A DNA stretch of 64,000 nucleotides, taken from assembly GCA_964579725.1 (NCBI GenBank), contig CAZOHG010000006.1, forward strand, positions 22,237-86,236, read 5' to 3'. Numbering within the stretch: the first letter of the stretch is position 1; each line of letters starts with the position of its first letter. The position numbers and the translations under genes were made by a program. Below, piece by piece: positions 17,726 through 26,843 of the stretch. Origin of the DNA: CAZOHG01 sp964579725. Its GTDB lineage: Bacteria; Zhuqueibacterota; JdFR-76; BMS3Abin05. The notes under the pieces are model-generated. The model had not been told where the DNA came from. It saw only the letters and a program-made list of their open reading frames with translations, and searched no databases.

Positions 17726-19330
17726 CTATTTTTTCCACTCGGGAAGTTTAAAATGATCGCCGCGAAGTTTGAGAACATCCCGAAGCCAGGGTTGGGGGTA
17801 GCCCACACTTCGCGGGCGCCCGTTTTGATCTTTCACATAGCCGTCCACATATTTGACCAACAGGGCTTTCCCCAATTTTATCCACCGCCGCACCACCTGC
17901 TGACCGTGGGAAACCGAATAGTCGGTCAAAAATGCGCGGGCCAATTGCGGATTGGTGTGGTACAGTTCCACGGCCGTTTTTTCGATGGCAGGCTGAAGAG
18001 CAAAAAAGTTGTCCTCCAATTCCCGTTGCACCTTTTGAATGTCCCGAATCATATAGGAATATTTCAGATTGGCAATATTTGCCACAAAATTAAAGGCCCA
18101 CCAGGCGGAATCCCACGAAAAATGATTCAAATCCCCTTTGGTAAAGGCTTCGGGAACTGCCGTAATGCTGCAGTACAGCGGGACGTAGCAGGTTGTGTAG
18201 GTGTCGTCCACGCCGTACCACAGAACACCGCCCACCGCATTTGGCAGCCAGCTACGCGATTGGGAGACAAAGGAAAAACCGGTTTGTTGGGTCGAAATCG
18301 GGCGTTCCCAGGCGTATTTTACGCTGTCCACCGTCCACGTAATGGGACGCCACCGATTGGGCGTGCCAAAAGGGCCGGCATCTACGCCTTTGGTCATGTC
18401 GTAGGGTGTGCCCTCGTAATGGTCACGCATGAGTGCCATGACGTCTTTAACCGAGAGCTTTTTGTCCGGTTTGATCCAGAGCGGGTAGGGTTTGGCCCCC
18501 GGAACGCCTCGGTGAAAGGCAGCGGAAAATTCCCGGGAAGGGGCGCTTCGTCTGAAAATGCTCCACACGCGGCTGGCGCAGTAGCGCAATTTTTCCGGAT
18601 TGCGCGGGTCGTAGGCCTTGTGAAAATTAAAGGGCTGACCTGACTTCGGATTGTAGTACCCCTTCTGAACGGCAAAGGAAATCACATTTTTGGAATACAG
18701 ACAATTTTTGGGATCGTGTAGCGGGAACGTTCCAATTCGCGACATATTGGCGTGGGCACAAATGTAGCCGTCAGGGATGCGGCGAGCTACCCAGATTGCC
18801 CCTTTGCCACCGGATCCGGGGCCAATCATTTCCATGATCCAGGCCTCGTTGGGGTCGGCGATAGAAAAGGTCTCGCCCGTGCTGGCGTAGCCGTATTTTT
18901 CCACCAGGTCTGTCATAACCCGAATGGCCTCTCGAGCCGTTTTGGCGCGCTGCAGGGCCAAATTCATGAGCGTCCAATAATGGAGCAGTCCTTTGGGATT
19001 CCGTAATTCGGGACGCCCGTCGAAAGTGGTTTCGCCAATTGCCAGTTGGAACTCGTTCATTAGCCCCACAACAGCGTAAGTGTGCGGCGGCTGGGGGATT
19101 TTGACGGTTTTTCCGTTCATCTTGCGAATCTCGATCGAATCGCTCGGAGCGTGATCTTGAGCCGGTGTGTACCGCAAGTGCGGCACAAATTCACCGTCAC
19201 ATGAATAAGTAATGATGACGGAACCATCTTTGGAAGCACCTTTACTCACCAGAATATTCGTACAGGCCCCGGCCCAGCCCGTTCCCAACAGCACGGCCGC
19301 AAAACCGGCCAAAATCGCCTTTTTCCACAT
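17726..19330 (-). CDS. C69 family dipeptidase (secreted)
   Basis: A 534-aa N-terminal-nucleophile hydrolase. The signal peptide is MWKKAILAGFAAVLLGTGWA, followed by GACTNILVSKGASKDGS. The Cys at the predicted cleavage site is the nucleophile typical of PepD/C69 peptidases. Further family motifs are VVGLMNEFQLAIGETTFDGR, GETFSIADPNEAWIMEMIGPG, IPDGYICAHANMSRIG and a C-terminal TTCYVPLYCSI region. It cleaves dipeptides, here probably in the periplasm. The ATG at 19330 follows GGGAGG at eight bases and begins the signal peptide; the longer frame from 19438 adds a non-homologous tail. The neighbours on the same strand (symporter upstream, amidase downstream) suggest peptide or wall-fragment scavenging. 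Confidence 0.9.
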   Translation of the reverse strand: MWKKAILAGFAAVLLGTGWAGACTNILVSKGASKDGSVIITYSCDGEFVPHLRYTPAQDHAPSDSIEIRKMNGKTVKIPQPPHTYAVVGLMNEFQLAIGETTFDGRPELRNPKGLLHYWTLMNLALQRAKTAREAIRVMTDLVEKYGYASTGETFSIADPNEAWIMEMIGPGSGGKGAIWVARRIPDGYICAHANMSRIGTFPLHDPKNCLYSKNVISFAVQKGYYNPKSGQPFNFHKAYDPRNPEKLRYCASRVWSIFRRSAPSREFSAAFHRGVPGAKPYPLWIKPDKKLSVKDVMALMRDHYEGTPYDMTKGVDAGPFGTPNRWRPITWTVDSVKYAWERPISTQQTGFSFVSQSRSWLPNAVGGVLWYGVDDTYTTCYVPLYCSITAVPEAFTKGDLNHFSWDSAWWAFNFVANIANLKYSYMIRDIQKVQRELEDNFFALQPAIEKTAVELYHTNPQLARAFLTDYSVSHGQQVVRRWIKLGKALLVKYVDGYVKDQNGRPRSVGYPQPWLRDVLKLRGDHFKLPEWKK

Positions 19331-19662
19331 GACGGCAACCTCCCTTTTCACCTTTGGAATTCTGATTTCGATTCTCCCCCCCACATCATTCAAACGGAAC
19401 GTTGCGGTTCCGACAGGGTCCCGATTCACCCGCTCCAAAACGAGCTTACTTAGAGGTGCGTCCGTTTCTTCGAGAAATCGGGCTCTCTTGGATACACAAA
19501 CTTTTCAAACGTAGAAAAAAAGTGCGTGAAAATCAAGCAGAAAATCGACCAACAGAACTGGAGTGCATTTTCGGCAACCGAGGGGAAAGACTCCGTTTTT
19601 GCCCAAAATCCGGTGGGATGGCGCAACTGTTTCCCCCTGCCATTGCAACACAACGTGAGACT
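19331..19662 (-). other. Intergenic region upstream of C69 dipeptidase
   Basis: These 332 bases have no gene. They contain the predicted promoter at 19508-19536, leaving a leader of about 170 bases before the dipeptidase start. I see no riboswitch consensus or clear terminator for the upstream symporter. Confidence 0.5.
19508..19536 (-). promoter_or_regulatory. Predicted promoter for C69 dipeptidase
   Basis: On the minus strand, TTGATT (19536-19531), a 17-base spacer and TACGTT (19513-19508). Confidence 0.45.
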
Positions 19663-21132
19663 CTACTTCAAATCGGGTGAACGCGATTGGGATCTTTTGG
19701 GGCTTGTCGCGAGCGTCGTTCCGATGGCCACAACACCCGCCACCAAAAATGTCATAACCCGGGCCGTGAATTCCTTTTCCAATCCGCTGCTAATCCACAC
19801 AATCGTAAAAACCAGTCCCGTGACAATGGTTACCAGAGCCGCTTTTCCGTTAAACCGTTTCCAAAAAAGGGTGAGCAAAATGACCACGGAAAAGGTTCCG
19901 CCGATGCCCGCCCAAACGTACCCCACAAGCGTGTAGATCAATTTGGAAGGCGAAATGTAAGCCACACCCAACGCCACCACTGCCAGGAGGGCGGTCACAA
20001 TTCGGGAACGCGTCAAGTCCTTCTTCCCTGCAGAACCCCAAAAGGGTTTCATGAGATTTTCCGACAGCTCAGTGGCGGAAAGAATGAGAAGCGAATCGGC
20101 GGTGGAAATCATGGCCGCAATGGCTCCGGTAATCAAGATGGCAGCGATGGCCGGCGGGAACAGGCGTAACATAACGGTTGGCATCACATATTCGGGGTCT
20201 TTCAGTCCGTGGGGTCCGAAAAGAGCCAGACCGATCCAACCAATAGAAAGGGCCCCAATGTACGCCAGTACGGTCCAGGCAATACCAATATTTCTGGCTT
20301 GCCGCGCCTGCTCAGGATTACGAATGGCCATGAAACGCATGCTCAATTGAGGCTGCCCGCCCAAATACCCGAAAAACCAAGAGAGTCCCCCCATGATGGT
20401 AATTCCCAAAGCAAACCCCGACGTTGCCCCCGTAAAGGAATGGTACGAAGGGCCCGCTTTTTGAAGGGCTTGCGGAATGGAATGGGCGAAAACCTCCGGG
20501 GAATGTGCTAACACCACCACACCCACGATGGGGCCTACGACAAGGGTTGTAATCATAACCAGCGCTTGAATCACATCGGTGTAGACCACACTGCGGAATC
20601 CACCGTAGACCGTGTAGGGAACAATAATGAGCGCTGTAATGAGCATTCCCACACGAGGGTCCAAATGGAACAGGGTGAACAGGGTTTTTCCTCCCCCCAA
20701 AAATTGGGCACCCACATAAAAAAAGAAGAAAAAAACAATGGTAAAACTGCCGATTATCCGAATCCACAGACCCAAATCGGCGTGGCGCTTGGCTATGTAA
20801 TCGGTGAACGTATTCACGTCGTAGCGTTCGGCTTCATCCCGAAGACGCCAGGCGATGGCCCACCAGGCGGTGAGGATTCCCGCCACACAGCCAATCGCCG
20901 TCCAAATCCCCGTTAGCCCGGCAGCAAAGGCGAACCCCGGTAAGCCCAAAAGGGCCCAAGACGATTCCCCCGTGGCCCGTTCGGAAAGAGCCGCCGCCCA
21001 CCCGGGAAGATTGCGCCCGGCAATGGCGAAATCTTTGTCCGTTTTTACCTTGCGTCCCTGGTAAATGCCCCAACCAATGAGAAAAATCAAATATCCAACC
21101 ATGACTACCAAAATCTGCGTCTGGTGCGCCAT
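19663..21132 (-). CDS. Sodium:solute symporter (SSS family, PutP-like)
   Basis: A 489-aa inner-membrane transporter with about 13 hydrophobic helices. Family marks are DFAIAGRNLPGWAAALSERATGESSWALLGLPG near the start (the PutP-type S-E-x-A-T-x-x-S Na+/substrate site in helix 2), AAMISTADSLLILSATELSEN (the SSS signature with the second Na+-site serines) and VGYVWAGIGGTFSVVILLTLFWKR. The pattern is closest to Na+/proline symporters, but the substrate could be another amino acid or organic acid. A strong promoter lies at 21178-21206. Next to a dipeptidase gene, amino acid uptake is plausible. Confidence 0.9.
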   Translation of the reverse strand: MAHQTQILVVMVGYLIFLIGWGIYQGRKVKTDKDFAIAGRNLPGWAAALSERATGESSWALLGLPGFAFAAGLTGIWTAIGCVAGILTAWWAIAWRLRDEAERYDVNTFTDYIAKRHADLGLWIRIIGSFTIVFFFFFYVGAQFLGGGKTLFTLFHLDPRVGMLITALIIVPYTVYGGFRSVVYTDVIQALVMITTLVVGPIVGVVVLAHSPEVFAHSIPQALQKAGPSYHSFTGATSGFALGITIMGGLSWFFGYLGGQPQLSMRFMAIRNPEQARQARNIGIAWTVLAYIGALSIGWIGLALFGPHGLKDPEYVMPTVMLRLFPPAIAAILITGAIAAMISTADSLLILSATELSENLMKPFWGSAGKKDLTRSRIVTALLAVVALGVAYISPSKLIYTLVGYVWAGIGGTFSVVILLTLFWKRFNGKAALVTIVTGLVFTIVWISSGLEKEFTARVMTFLVAGVVAIGTTLATSPKRSQSRSPDLK

Positions 21133-21177
21133 TTTCGCTCCTCAAATCGTTTTTCTCCCGCTTCCCGCTTCGAAAGA

Positions 21178-21206
21178 AATGTAAGGAATTCCACCGAATG
21201 AGTCAA
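21178..21206 (-). promoter_or_regulatory. Predicted promoter for sodium:solute symporter
   Basis: Minus strand TTGACT (21206-21201), 17-base spacer, TACATT (21183-21178), 46 bases from the ATG at 21132. Good match to the sigma70 consensus. Confidence 0.6.
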
Positions 21207-21387
21207 TGAAAAAGTTGGGGAGGGTGGCAGCTTGATTTTGCAGAAGTGCCTCCACAAAACGGAGGCCGGCACACCATTCTCTTGAAAAAGTTGCGCCTAT
21301 TTCGTATTTAAATAAATAGTTGGGGAATCATCTCGCAAAATACGGTTTTGAGCGCCGGGTAACGATGCATTCTTGTTTTATTTTTCG

Positions 21388-21984
21388 CTATTTCAAAAGC
21401 AGCAGTTTCCTGGTCCGGGAATATCCATTGGCTGTTTTTAACTGACAAAAATAGACACCTGAACCCACGCCATTCCCTGAGTCGTCCTTTCCGTCCCAGA
21501 TGATCGAATGCTCTCCCGCTGATTCCTTTTTCTGCACCAAATGTCGAACAATTCGGCCCAAAAGGTCAACAATCGATAAATTGACCCGACCGCCAACACC
21601 GAGCCGGTATTTGATTGTTGTTGACGCATTGAACGGATTGGGATAGTTCTGAAACAGTTCGAAACGATCGGGCTGGGTTGTATTGGCAGCGTTCTCCCCA
21701 CCCGTTGGCCCTGCTACGCTTAACGTTGTCCCGCTACTGTAATTCCCGAAGGCATCATAACAGAAATCAGTGTAATAAAGGTTATTTTCAAGAGTGGTGT
21801 CGTGAGTAGCGCTGGTATCTGTTCCATCATAAAGCAATTCACCATCTAAGGGAGTGGCAGGGAAGTGACTGGTACTGTAACGAATCATCGTTCCAACAAA
21901 ATCAGCGTCCGGCGGATTCGTCCAGGTTAGACAAACTCGACTCCGTAAATCAACATGTACAAAAAATATACCACAAGCATGCAA
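21388..21984 (-). pseudogene. 5'-truncated secreted protein: FN3-like remnant plus Por/T9SS-type sorting domain
   Basis: The frame encodes a sensible C-terminus only. A fibronectin-like strand pattern (VCLTWTNPPDADFVGTMIRY, then YYTDFCYDAFGNYSSG) is followed by the sorting module: FELFQNYPNPFNASTTIKY, V.LSIVDLLGRIVRHLV, SGVYFCQLKTANGYSRTRKL and LLLK. There is no signal peptide, and sequence just upstream (from about 21930) stops resembling protein. The first ATG therefore looks accidental, and the gene is probably a decayed or truncated copy of a larger surface protein. It adjoins a 700-base region with dispersed repeats, which suggests local rearrangement. Confidence 0.7.
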
Positions 21985-22162
21985 GCGGGATTAAAGTCTT
22001 GTTTAACATAGAGATTGGCATGTTCTTCAGATGAAAAATGTACGGAGATGCATTTTATTTTGTACCTGTTGGGACATATCGGTGTACTTGATCCGCAAGG
22101 TTGGGGCATATCAATATTTGAAAAAATCTAATTGGATTTTTTAATTTCACATCTGCCTGGTT

Positions 22163-22190
22163 TGTCATTCTGTCAGAATCCGGTTCGGGG
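22163..22190 (+). repeat. Dispersed intergenic repeat, copy A (diverged)
   Basis: Reads TGTCATTCTGTCAGAATCC, then GGTTCGGGG. It shares TGTCATTC....GGAATC.GGTTC-type spacing with the copies near 60.5 kb and faces the inverted copy at 22213-22237, so the pair could fold into a hairpin. Confidence 0.5.
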
Positions 22191-22212
22191 GTTTCAATGA
22201 TATTGCAAAATC

Positions 22213-22237
22213 AAACAAGATTCCTGCTGAATGACAG
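22213..22237 (-). repeat. Dispersed intergenic repeat, copy B
   Basis: Read on the minus strand it gives CTGTCATTCAGCAGGAATC followed by TTGTTT. This is one mismatch from the copy at 60541-60565 over the first 24 bases. Confidence 0.7.
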
Positions 22238-22269
22238 AAAACAACATGAGGACGAATACTTGACTGAAT

Positions 22270-22401
22270 TCAATCTAAATAGCCAACAAAAACAGACCCG
22301 TTAAACTCAGCTCCAACGATTTCAGACAGGTCACTCCGAAAGAATCTGGATGTGTGGGTGGAAAGTTCTTCCCAAATAGAGCCTCTGGTAAATAAACCCA
22401 T
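22270..22401 (-). CDS. Possible short protein or gene remnant
   Basis: A 43-residue frame (MGLFTRGSIWEELSTHTSRF, then FRSDLSEIVGAEFNGSVFVG, YLD). It has protein-like composition with amphipathic helices. A GGAGGAA sequence lies 17 bases before the ATG, too far for a normal site, and the frame continues open upstream to a TAA. It may be the tail of a decayed gene or a small unannotated protein. No family is recognised. Confidence 0.25.
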   Translation of the reverse strand: MGLFTRGSIWEELSTHTSRFFRSDLSEIVGAEFNGSVFVGYLD

Positions 22402-22645
22402 TTGCCCAAACAAACTTAATTCCTCCAATTATTGAACGTTTGCCTTTTTTGCCAATCTACCCGCTTCACCTGTCTACTTCGGTGCGCTTGCACCATGCTC
22501 CACTTTCTCGCGTGGTTTTCTTCAAACCCATCCTTGCCCGTAACACCCCTGCCTATTCGTTATCTTTCCATCGGCTTGGGCAATAGGAGCTCTTCGTGCT
22601 CAGCTAAAACTCACGTCTCAGGGCTATTGTGCGTGCAGGGCACAC

Positions 22646-22676
22646 AAAAAAGCCCGTTGGTTTCCCAACGGGCTTT
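22646..22676 (-). terminator. Rho-independent terminator of the 1382-aa secreted protein gene
   Basis: On the minus strand the nine-base stem GCCCGTTGG / CCAACGGGC (22652-22660 with 22665-22673), extended by A-T pairs, has a four-base loop and is followed by six T residues (22651-22646). It lies about 20 bases after the stop codon at 22695. Confidence 0.93.
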
Positions 22677-22694
22677 CGTTAGACCTTGGGTTCT

Positions 22695-25600
22695 TTACCG
22701 CATGAGCAATATTTTCAGGGTTTGGTGGAATCCTTTGGCTTTCATTTGTACAAAATACATCCCGCCACCTACTTCCCGGCCAGACAGGTTTCGGGTATCC
22801 CAGGTTACGTGGTACACACCCGGTTTGCACACCCGATCAAAAAGAACGGCGACTTTTTGTCCCAGTACATTGTACACAGCCAAAGTCACTCGACTTTTTA
22901 CCGGAACAGCAAAGGGGATTGTCGTAGTGGGGTTAAATGGATTCGGGTAATTTTGCTTCAAAGCAAATCGTTTTGGAGCCGCCAACACCGCTTTCACGCT
23001 TTCCGAGAAAGTTGTCGTCCCGTTTACGTCGACCTGTTTCAGTCGGTAGAAGTAGGTACCCACTTCCTCCGGGCCATCCGTAAAGGAATACACTCTTTCC
23101 GAAGAACTGGTGCCATGTCCCTTTACAAATCCCACTTTTACCCAGCCTGCGTCGGGGGCGTCCGATTTGCGTTGAATTTCAAAGCCCAGATTGTTGCTCT
23201 CCGAAGCGGTGCTCCAAGTCAGCGTAATCGCACCGTCCGAAACGGACGCCGAGAAGTCGGCCAATTCAACCGGCAGGGTATTGTCAACCCCGGGGGTTCC
23301 CAACTCGGTGGCTCCCGGATCCCACCCATGGGATGTGGTAGCGGTTGACCAATTCTCGGGAAGCGATCCGTCCCCTGGGGGCATATTCCGCACCATTGAG
23401 GCAAATCGCAATGAATCTCCTGCAAACACAGGGCCATTGTCTCCGGCCACATCCACCCAAATAGTACCCGGGTCGTAGGAATGTCCGGTTGAAAGCAGGA
23501 CAAAGAAGCTCCGGGGATTGAGGATTAACTCCGGCCAAACAATATTGGGCCGGACAGCGATTTCCGAGGAATCGGCAGAAAAATGACTGATCAGGAAGAA
23601 GCCTTCAGCCGGAATAACCGAACCAAATGGGAACTGCAAGGTTCGATCGCCGTAAAGCGAATCCCGAATTGTCAGCACCCAGTTGCTGATGTCCACAGAA
23701 TCGGGTGTCAGGTTGCGAAGCTCAATCCATTGATCCAGCCGACTGCGGTGAGAGCCCATCCACATTATTTCATTGAAGACAACTCTTCCCTCAACGGCAT
23801 TGGAAAGATGAAACGTCAGGTCGATATTTTGTCCGGGCACAGGGGTGACAATTTGAGCGGAATCGGCTGTTGAAACACCGTCCCAATATTGCGTTTGCCA
23901 ATTTCCCATGGGGTCAAATGCCTTAAAAATGTAGGCATTTTGGGGGAGGCTTTCGAAGCTGAACCAGCCCTCTTCGTTGCTGTACGCGAAGAAAGAATCG
24001 ACTCCACTGGTGTCCAATGCGACAATTTCAATGCCATTTACGGGGTAGCCGTGGATTGAAAGCACGCGCCCCTCAACATGGGCAGAAGCCAGAAGCGTGG
24101 CATCCACGTGTTTAACTGTGTCGGAAACCATGACATGAATTGTGTCGGCCTGATCAAAAGTGGATTTGTTGTTCCAATATTGTGGCATGTAATTCCAGTA
24201 CGGAACAAATTGTACCACATAAGAACCGGGCGGGAGAGCGTGCGTTATGTAATTGCCGGCAGAATCCGCCGACACGATGTCGACCTGGGCTTGGTTCAAA
24301 TCCCAGACGCTGATGTCCACCTCAACGCTGGAATCCTGTCCGGCACTGACATGCCCGCTAATAAATCCGCCGCGTTGGAGATCAAAATCAACCGTATCGG
24401 CCACACTGGCATTAACAATATCGATCGGGGTTACATTTCCGCCCTGGTCAATAAAACCGTTGTTCCGAAATTGGTGAGAAAAATATTGTCGCACCCATCC
24501 TTGCTGCGACGGGACGTACACCTCGTAGCGCCCATCTTGTACATGAATGGCGTAGTGGCCTTCGGCATCGGTCGTATCCGAACGCCAGTAATCCTGCATG
24601 CCGCCCCAGGGGTCGCTTTGCCAGGCGTGAGCCTTTACCACCAGACCTGGGAGACCCATTTCGCTGGCGGCATCGCGCACTACTCCCGCAATCACCCCGT
24701 TTTCCAAGATAGGATTGAGGTAAAAATCAATGCGCAAGGAATCGCCTTCGTTTAATGTGAGCGTGTCGGCCTGGTCCTCTCTAATTTTCGAATTGTACCA
24801 CTGCGTTTGAAAACCCTCCGCAGATGCCATCAAGATGTACCGTCCGGGTGGAATCTGCCCGAAATAATACATTCCGGACGAATCCATCATAGCCGGAATC
24901 ATCTGCCAATTATCGACGGACTGTAGCTGCACAATGGCATTATGAAGCGGGTAAGGACCTTGGGGATCGTTGGCGTAAACCGCACCCTTCAATCTTGCCG
25001 GCGTCTGAAGCATAAAATCAATAGGCTGCGTTGTGTCGGGTGCCGTTACATAAACGGTATCGGCATCCATTTCATTCAAGGCATTGTCGTAATAGACCCC
25101 TGCCATCCTATTGGTGTCGGTCACGGCGCGAACAAAATAGGCTCCGTCGGGTAGAGGCGGGGACACGTAGTGCCCGTTTTCATCCGTCTTCGTTTTGGCA
25201 TAAAATTGCGGCCCGAATTGCGAAAGTAGGTGGAATTCCACGGGCATTCCGGAAACCGGTTGTCCGCTTTGCTGGACAACCCCCGCAATGAAACCGGCCG
25301 GATGAACCGTAAGGTCGATGTCACTTTGGGTGCTACCTGAGGCAACCTGAACCGGATCGGCCGAATCCCAATTGGCTTTGTGATTGTAAAATTCTCCGGA
25401 CATCCCGTGCTGCGAAGGGACCCGAACAAAATAGGCACCATCGGGCAACGGGCCGACCGAGTAATGTCCGGCATTGTCGGTCGTATCTCTCCAGACATTT
25501 CCGCCGTCCATCATCCGAACCACCACTACAAAACCGGCCATTGGGGTCATTTGTTCATCGGTCACCGTACCTGAAATAAATCCACCCTGAACAAAATTGA

Positions 25601-26843
25601 AATAGACGGAATCTCCGGGACTGACCTGGTGCATCGGGAAAACCCTCAAGGTGTACCCCAATTGCATCATGCTGTCGACTTGTTCATTATCCAGGTTCGG
25701 CCAGTAATTTTGTCCCATTGAAGAAACAGGAACCGAAAAACCGCCATTGGTATCGGAGTAAGCCTGTCCAGTTCCCACAGACGTGTCGGTCATAAAAACG
25801 CGAAACGGCCTCTGGGGCACTTCTGTTCCGTTAATGCGGATTTTACCCGCAATGCTGGCATCGGCAGGATACAAAGCAAAGGTAAAATTCAAGGAATCTC
25901 CGGGACTGATTTGGAATTTGCGGCTTGGCGGGTAAAGAAAGTGTCCTTCAATAAATGGCCCACCAACTCCGATTTCTCCGAAGGTGGGAGAATCCAATTG
26001 AAGGGGCACAAAAAAGGTGCCATCGGTATTCACATCGTAACTATTATCGAACCCATTCATGAGGTGCACCCACACGTCGCCGACGCCAATGGGCATCTCG
26101 GTTCTGGCGTCCAAAACCCTTCCCGCCAACTTCGTGTTGGCCTCCTGAAAAACGAAATTCACATTGGAATAGCTTTGATCCAGAGTCAGGATAGTATCAT
26201 GCGGAACCGGGATGTATTGGGGCAAAGCATTCCCTTCAAATCGAATCTTCCATTCCGACCCGGTCGCTGTGGAATCGAAGGCAATGGTGTAGTTTCCTGC
26301 GGAATCGGTGAGTGCTGCCCAAAAAACCATGGAAGTATCCGCCTCCATTTCCGCTTGCAAATATAAATTGGCGGGGCTCACGCCCGGCGGAACGGTTACC
26401 TTTCCCGAAACCGTGAATGCCGGTTGAGGCAAAGGATTGACCGTCACATCGCTGGTGTCTGAGTCCATCCCAACGGTGGCCGCCATGAGATAATGAGCCG
26501 GAGCCAAGCCGGCCTTAATTCGAAGATAAATCTGTCCGTTAACCATGCCATCCATATCCGGAGGGTCACCCATTTCCCCGTCGGTTTGGCTGAATTTAAA
26601 AAGAACCATATCGGAATCCGGGTCAATTCGATTGTTGTTGTTCAAATCAACCCAAATTTCGTTGGCGGACGTGCCCCCGGGGGGCAAGGTGATTTGCCAC
26701 CACAACGTGTCCCCCTGTGTCATGACGGCACCGTGCTGTTGCCCGTTGAGCATGACGTCCACACCCCCCTGAGCAAAAATCGGTCGTCCGATCAGGACAA
26801 GGGACAAAAACATCCCCAGCGCAAACCATTTCACTTTTCCCAT
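22695..26843 (-). CDS. Large secreted protein: nine carboxypeptidase-regulatory-like repeats, lamin-tail domain, T9SS-type sorting domain
   Basis: A 1382-aa protein with a signal peptide (KVKWFALGMFLSLVLIGRPI, FAQGG). After an N-terminal domain come nine beta-sandwich repeats opening with x-G-x-V-type strands (VSGKVTV, LAGRVLD, IAGKIRI, ISGTVTD, IAGVVQQ, LKGAVYA, IAGVVRD, ISGHVSA, VEGRVLS). Many are followed by a Y.N.....DAD.V.V segment. Residues about 1020-1185 form a lamin-tail domain (VVFNEIMWMGSHRSRLDQWI). Next is an FN3-like unit (LPVELADFSASVSDGAITLT), then the sorting module (KQNYPNPFNPTTTIPFAVP, VYNVLGQKVAVL, GGMYFVQMKAKGF). The ATG at 26843 has GAGGAG at eight bases and starts the signal peptide; the frame open from 26960 is not protein-like. 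It is probably displayed at the cell surface, with function unknown. Confidence 0.87.
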   Translation of the reverse strand: MGKVKWFALGMFLSLVLIGRPIFAQGGVDVMLNGQQHGAVMTQGDTLWWQITLPPGGTSANEIWVDLNNNNRIDPDSDMVLFKFSQTDGEMGDPPDMDGMVNGQIYLRIKAGLAPAHYLMAATVGMDSDTSDVTVNPLPQPAFTVSGKVTVPPGVSPANLYLQAEMEADTSMVFWAALTDSAGNYTIAFDSTATGSEWKIRFEGNALPQYIPVPHDTILTLDQSYSNVNFVFQEANTKLAGRVLDARTEMPIGVGDVWVHLMNGFDNSYDVNTDGTFFVPLQLDSPTFGEIGVGGPFIEGHFLYPPSRKFQISPGDSLNFTFALYPADASIAGKIRINGTEVPQRPFRVFMTDTSVGTGQAYSDTNGGFSVPVSSMGQNYWPNLDNEQVDSMMQLGYTLRVFPMHQVSPGDSVYFNFVQGGFISGTVTDEQMTPMAGFVVVVRMMDGGNVWRDTTDNAGHYSVGPLPDGAYFVRVPSQHGMSGEFYNHKANWDSADPVQVASGSTQSDIDLTVHPAGFIAGVVQQSGQPVSGMPVEFHLLSQFGPQFYAKTKTDENGHYVSPPLPDGAYFVRAVTDTNRMAGVYYDNALNEMDADTVYVTAPDTTQPIDFMLQTPARLKGAVYANDPQGPYPLHNAIVQLQSVDNWQMIPAMMDSSGMYYFGQIPPGRYILMASAEGFQTQWYNSKIREDQADTLTLNEGDSLRIDFYLNPILENGVIAGVVRDAASEMGLPGLVVKAHAWQSDPWGGMQDYWRSDTTDAEGHYAIHVQDGRYEVYVPSQQGWVRQYFSHQFRNNGFIDQGGNVTPIDIVNASVADTVDFDLQRGGFISGHVSAGQDSSVEVDISVWDLNQAQVDIVSADSAGNYITHALPPGSYVVQFVPYWNYMPQYWNNKSTFDQADTIHVMVSDTVKHVDATLLASAHVEGRVLSIHGYPVNGIEIVALDTSGVDSFFAYSNEEGWFSFESLPQNAYIFKAFDPMGNWQTQYWDGVSTADSAQIVTPVPGQNIDLTFHLSNAVEGRVVFNEIMWMGSHRSRLDQWIELRNLTPDSVDISNWVLTIRDSLYGDRTLQFPFGSVIPAEGFFLISHFSADSSEIAVRPNIVWPELILNPRSFFVLLSTGHSYDPGTIWVDVAGDNGPVFAGDSLRFASMVRNMPPGDGSLPENWSTATTSHGWDPGATELGTPGVDNTLPVELADFSASVSDGAITLTWSTASESNNLGFEIQRKSDAPDAGWVKVGFVKGHGTSSSERVYSFTDGPEEVGTYFYRLKQVDVNGTTTFSESVKAVLAAPKRFALKQNYPNPFNPTTTIPFAVPVKSRVTLAVYNVLGQKVAVLFDRVCKPGVYHVTWDTRNLSGREVGGGMYFVQMKAKGFHQTLKILLMR

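Larger units (their letters stand above)
21985..22645 (-). other. Intergenic island with repeats and gene remnants
   Basis: About 660 bases between the truncated sorting-domain gene and the terminator of the large secreted protein. It holds two copies of the dispersed repeat in opposite orientation (22163-22190 and 22213-22237) and a minus-strand 43-aa frame at 22270-22401. The rest, including a C/T-rich stretch around 22440-22620, matches nothing I recognise. No transposase or terminal inverted repeats were identified. Confidence 0.5.

Noticed and set aside
22430..22640. Insertion-sequence or group II intron remnant
   Set aside because: The stretch looks foreign in composition, but no transposase or reverse-transcriptase motif or terminal repeat could be identified.
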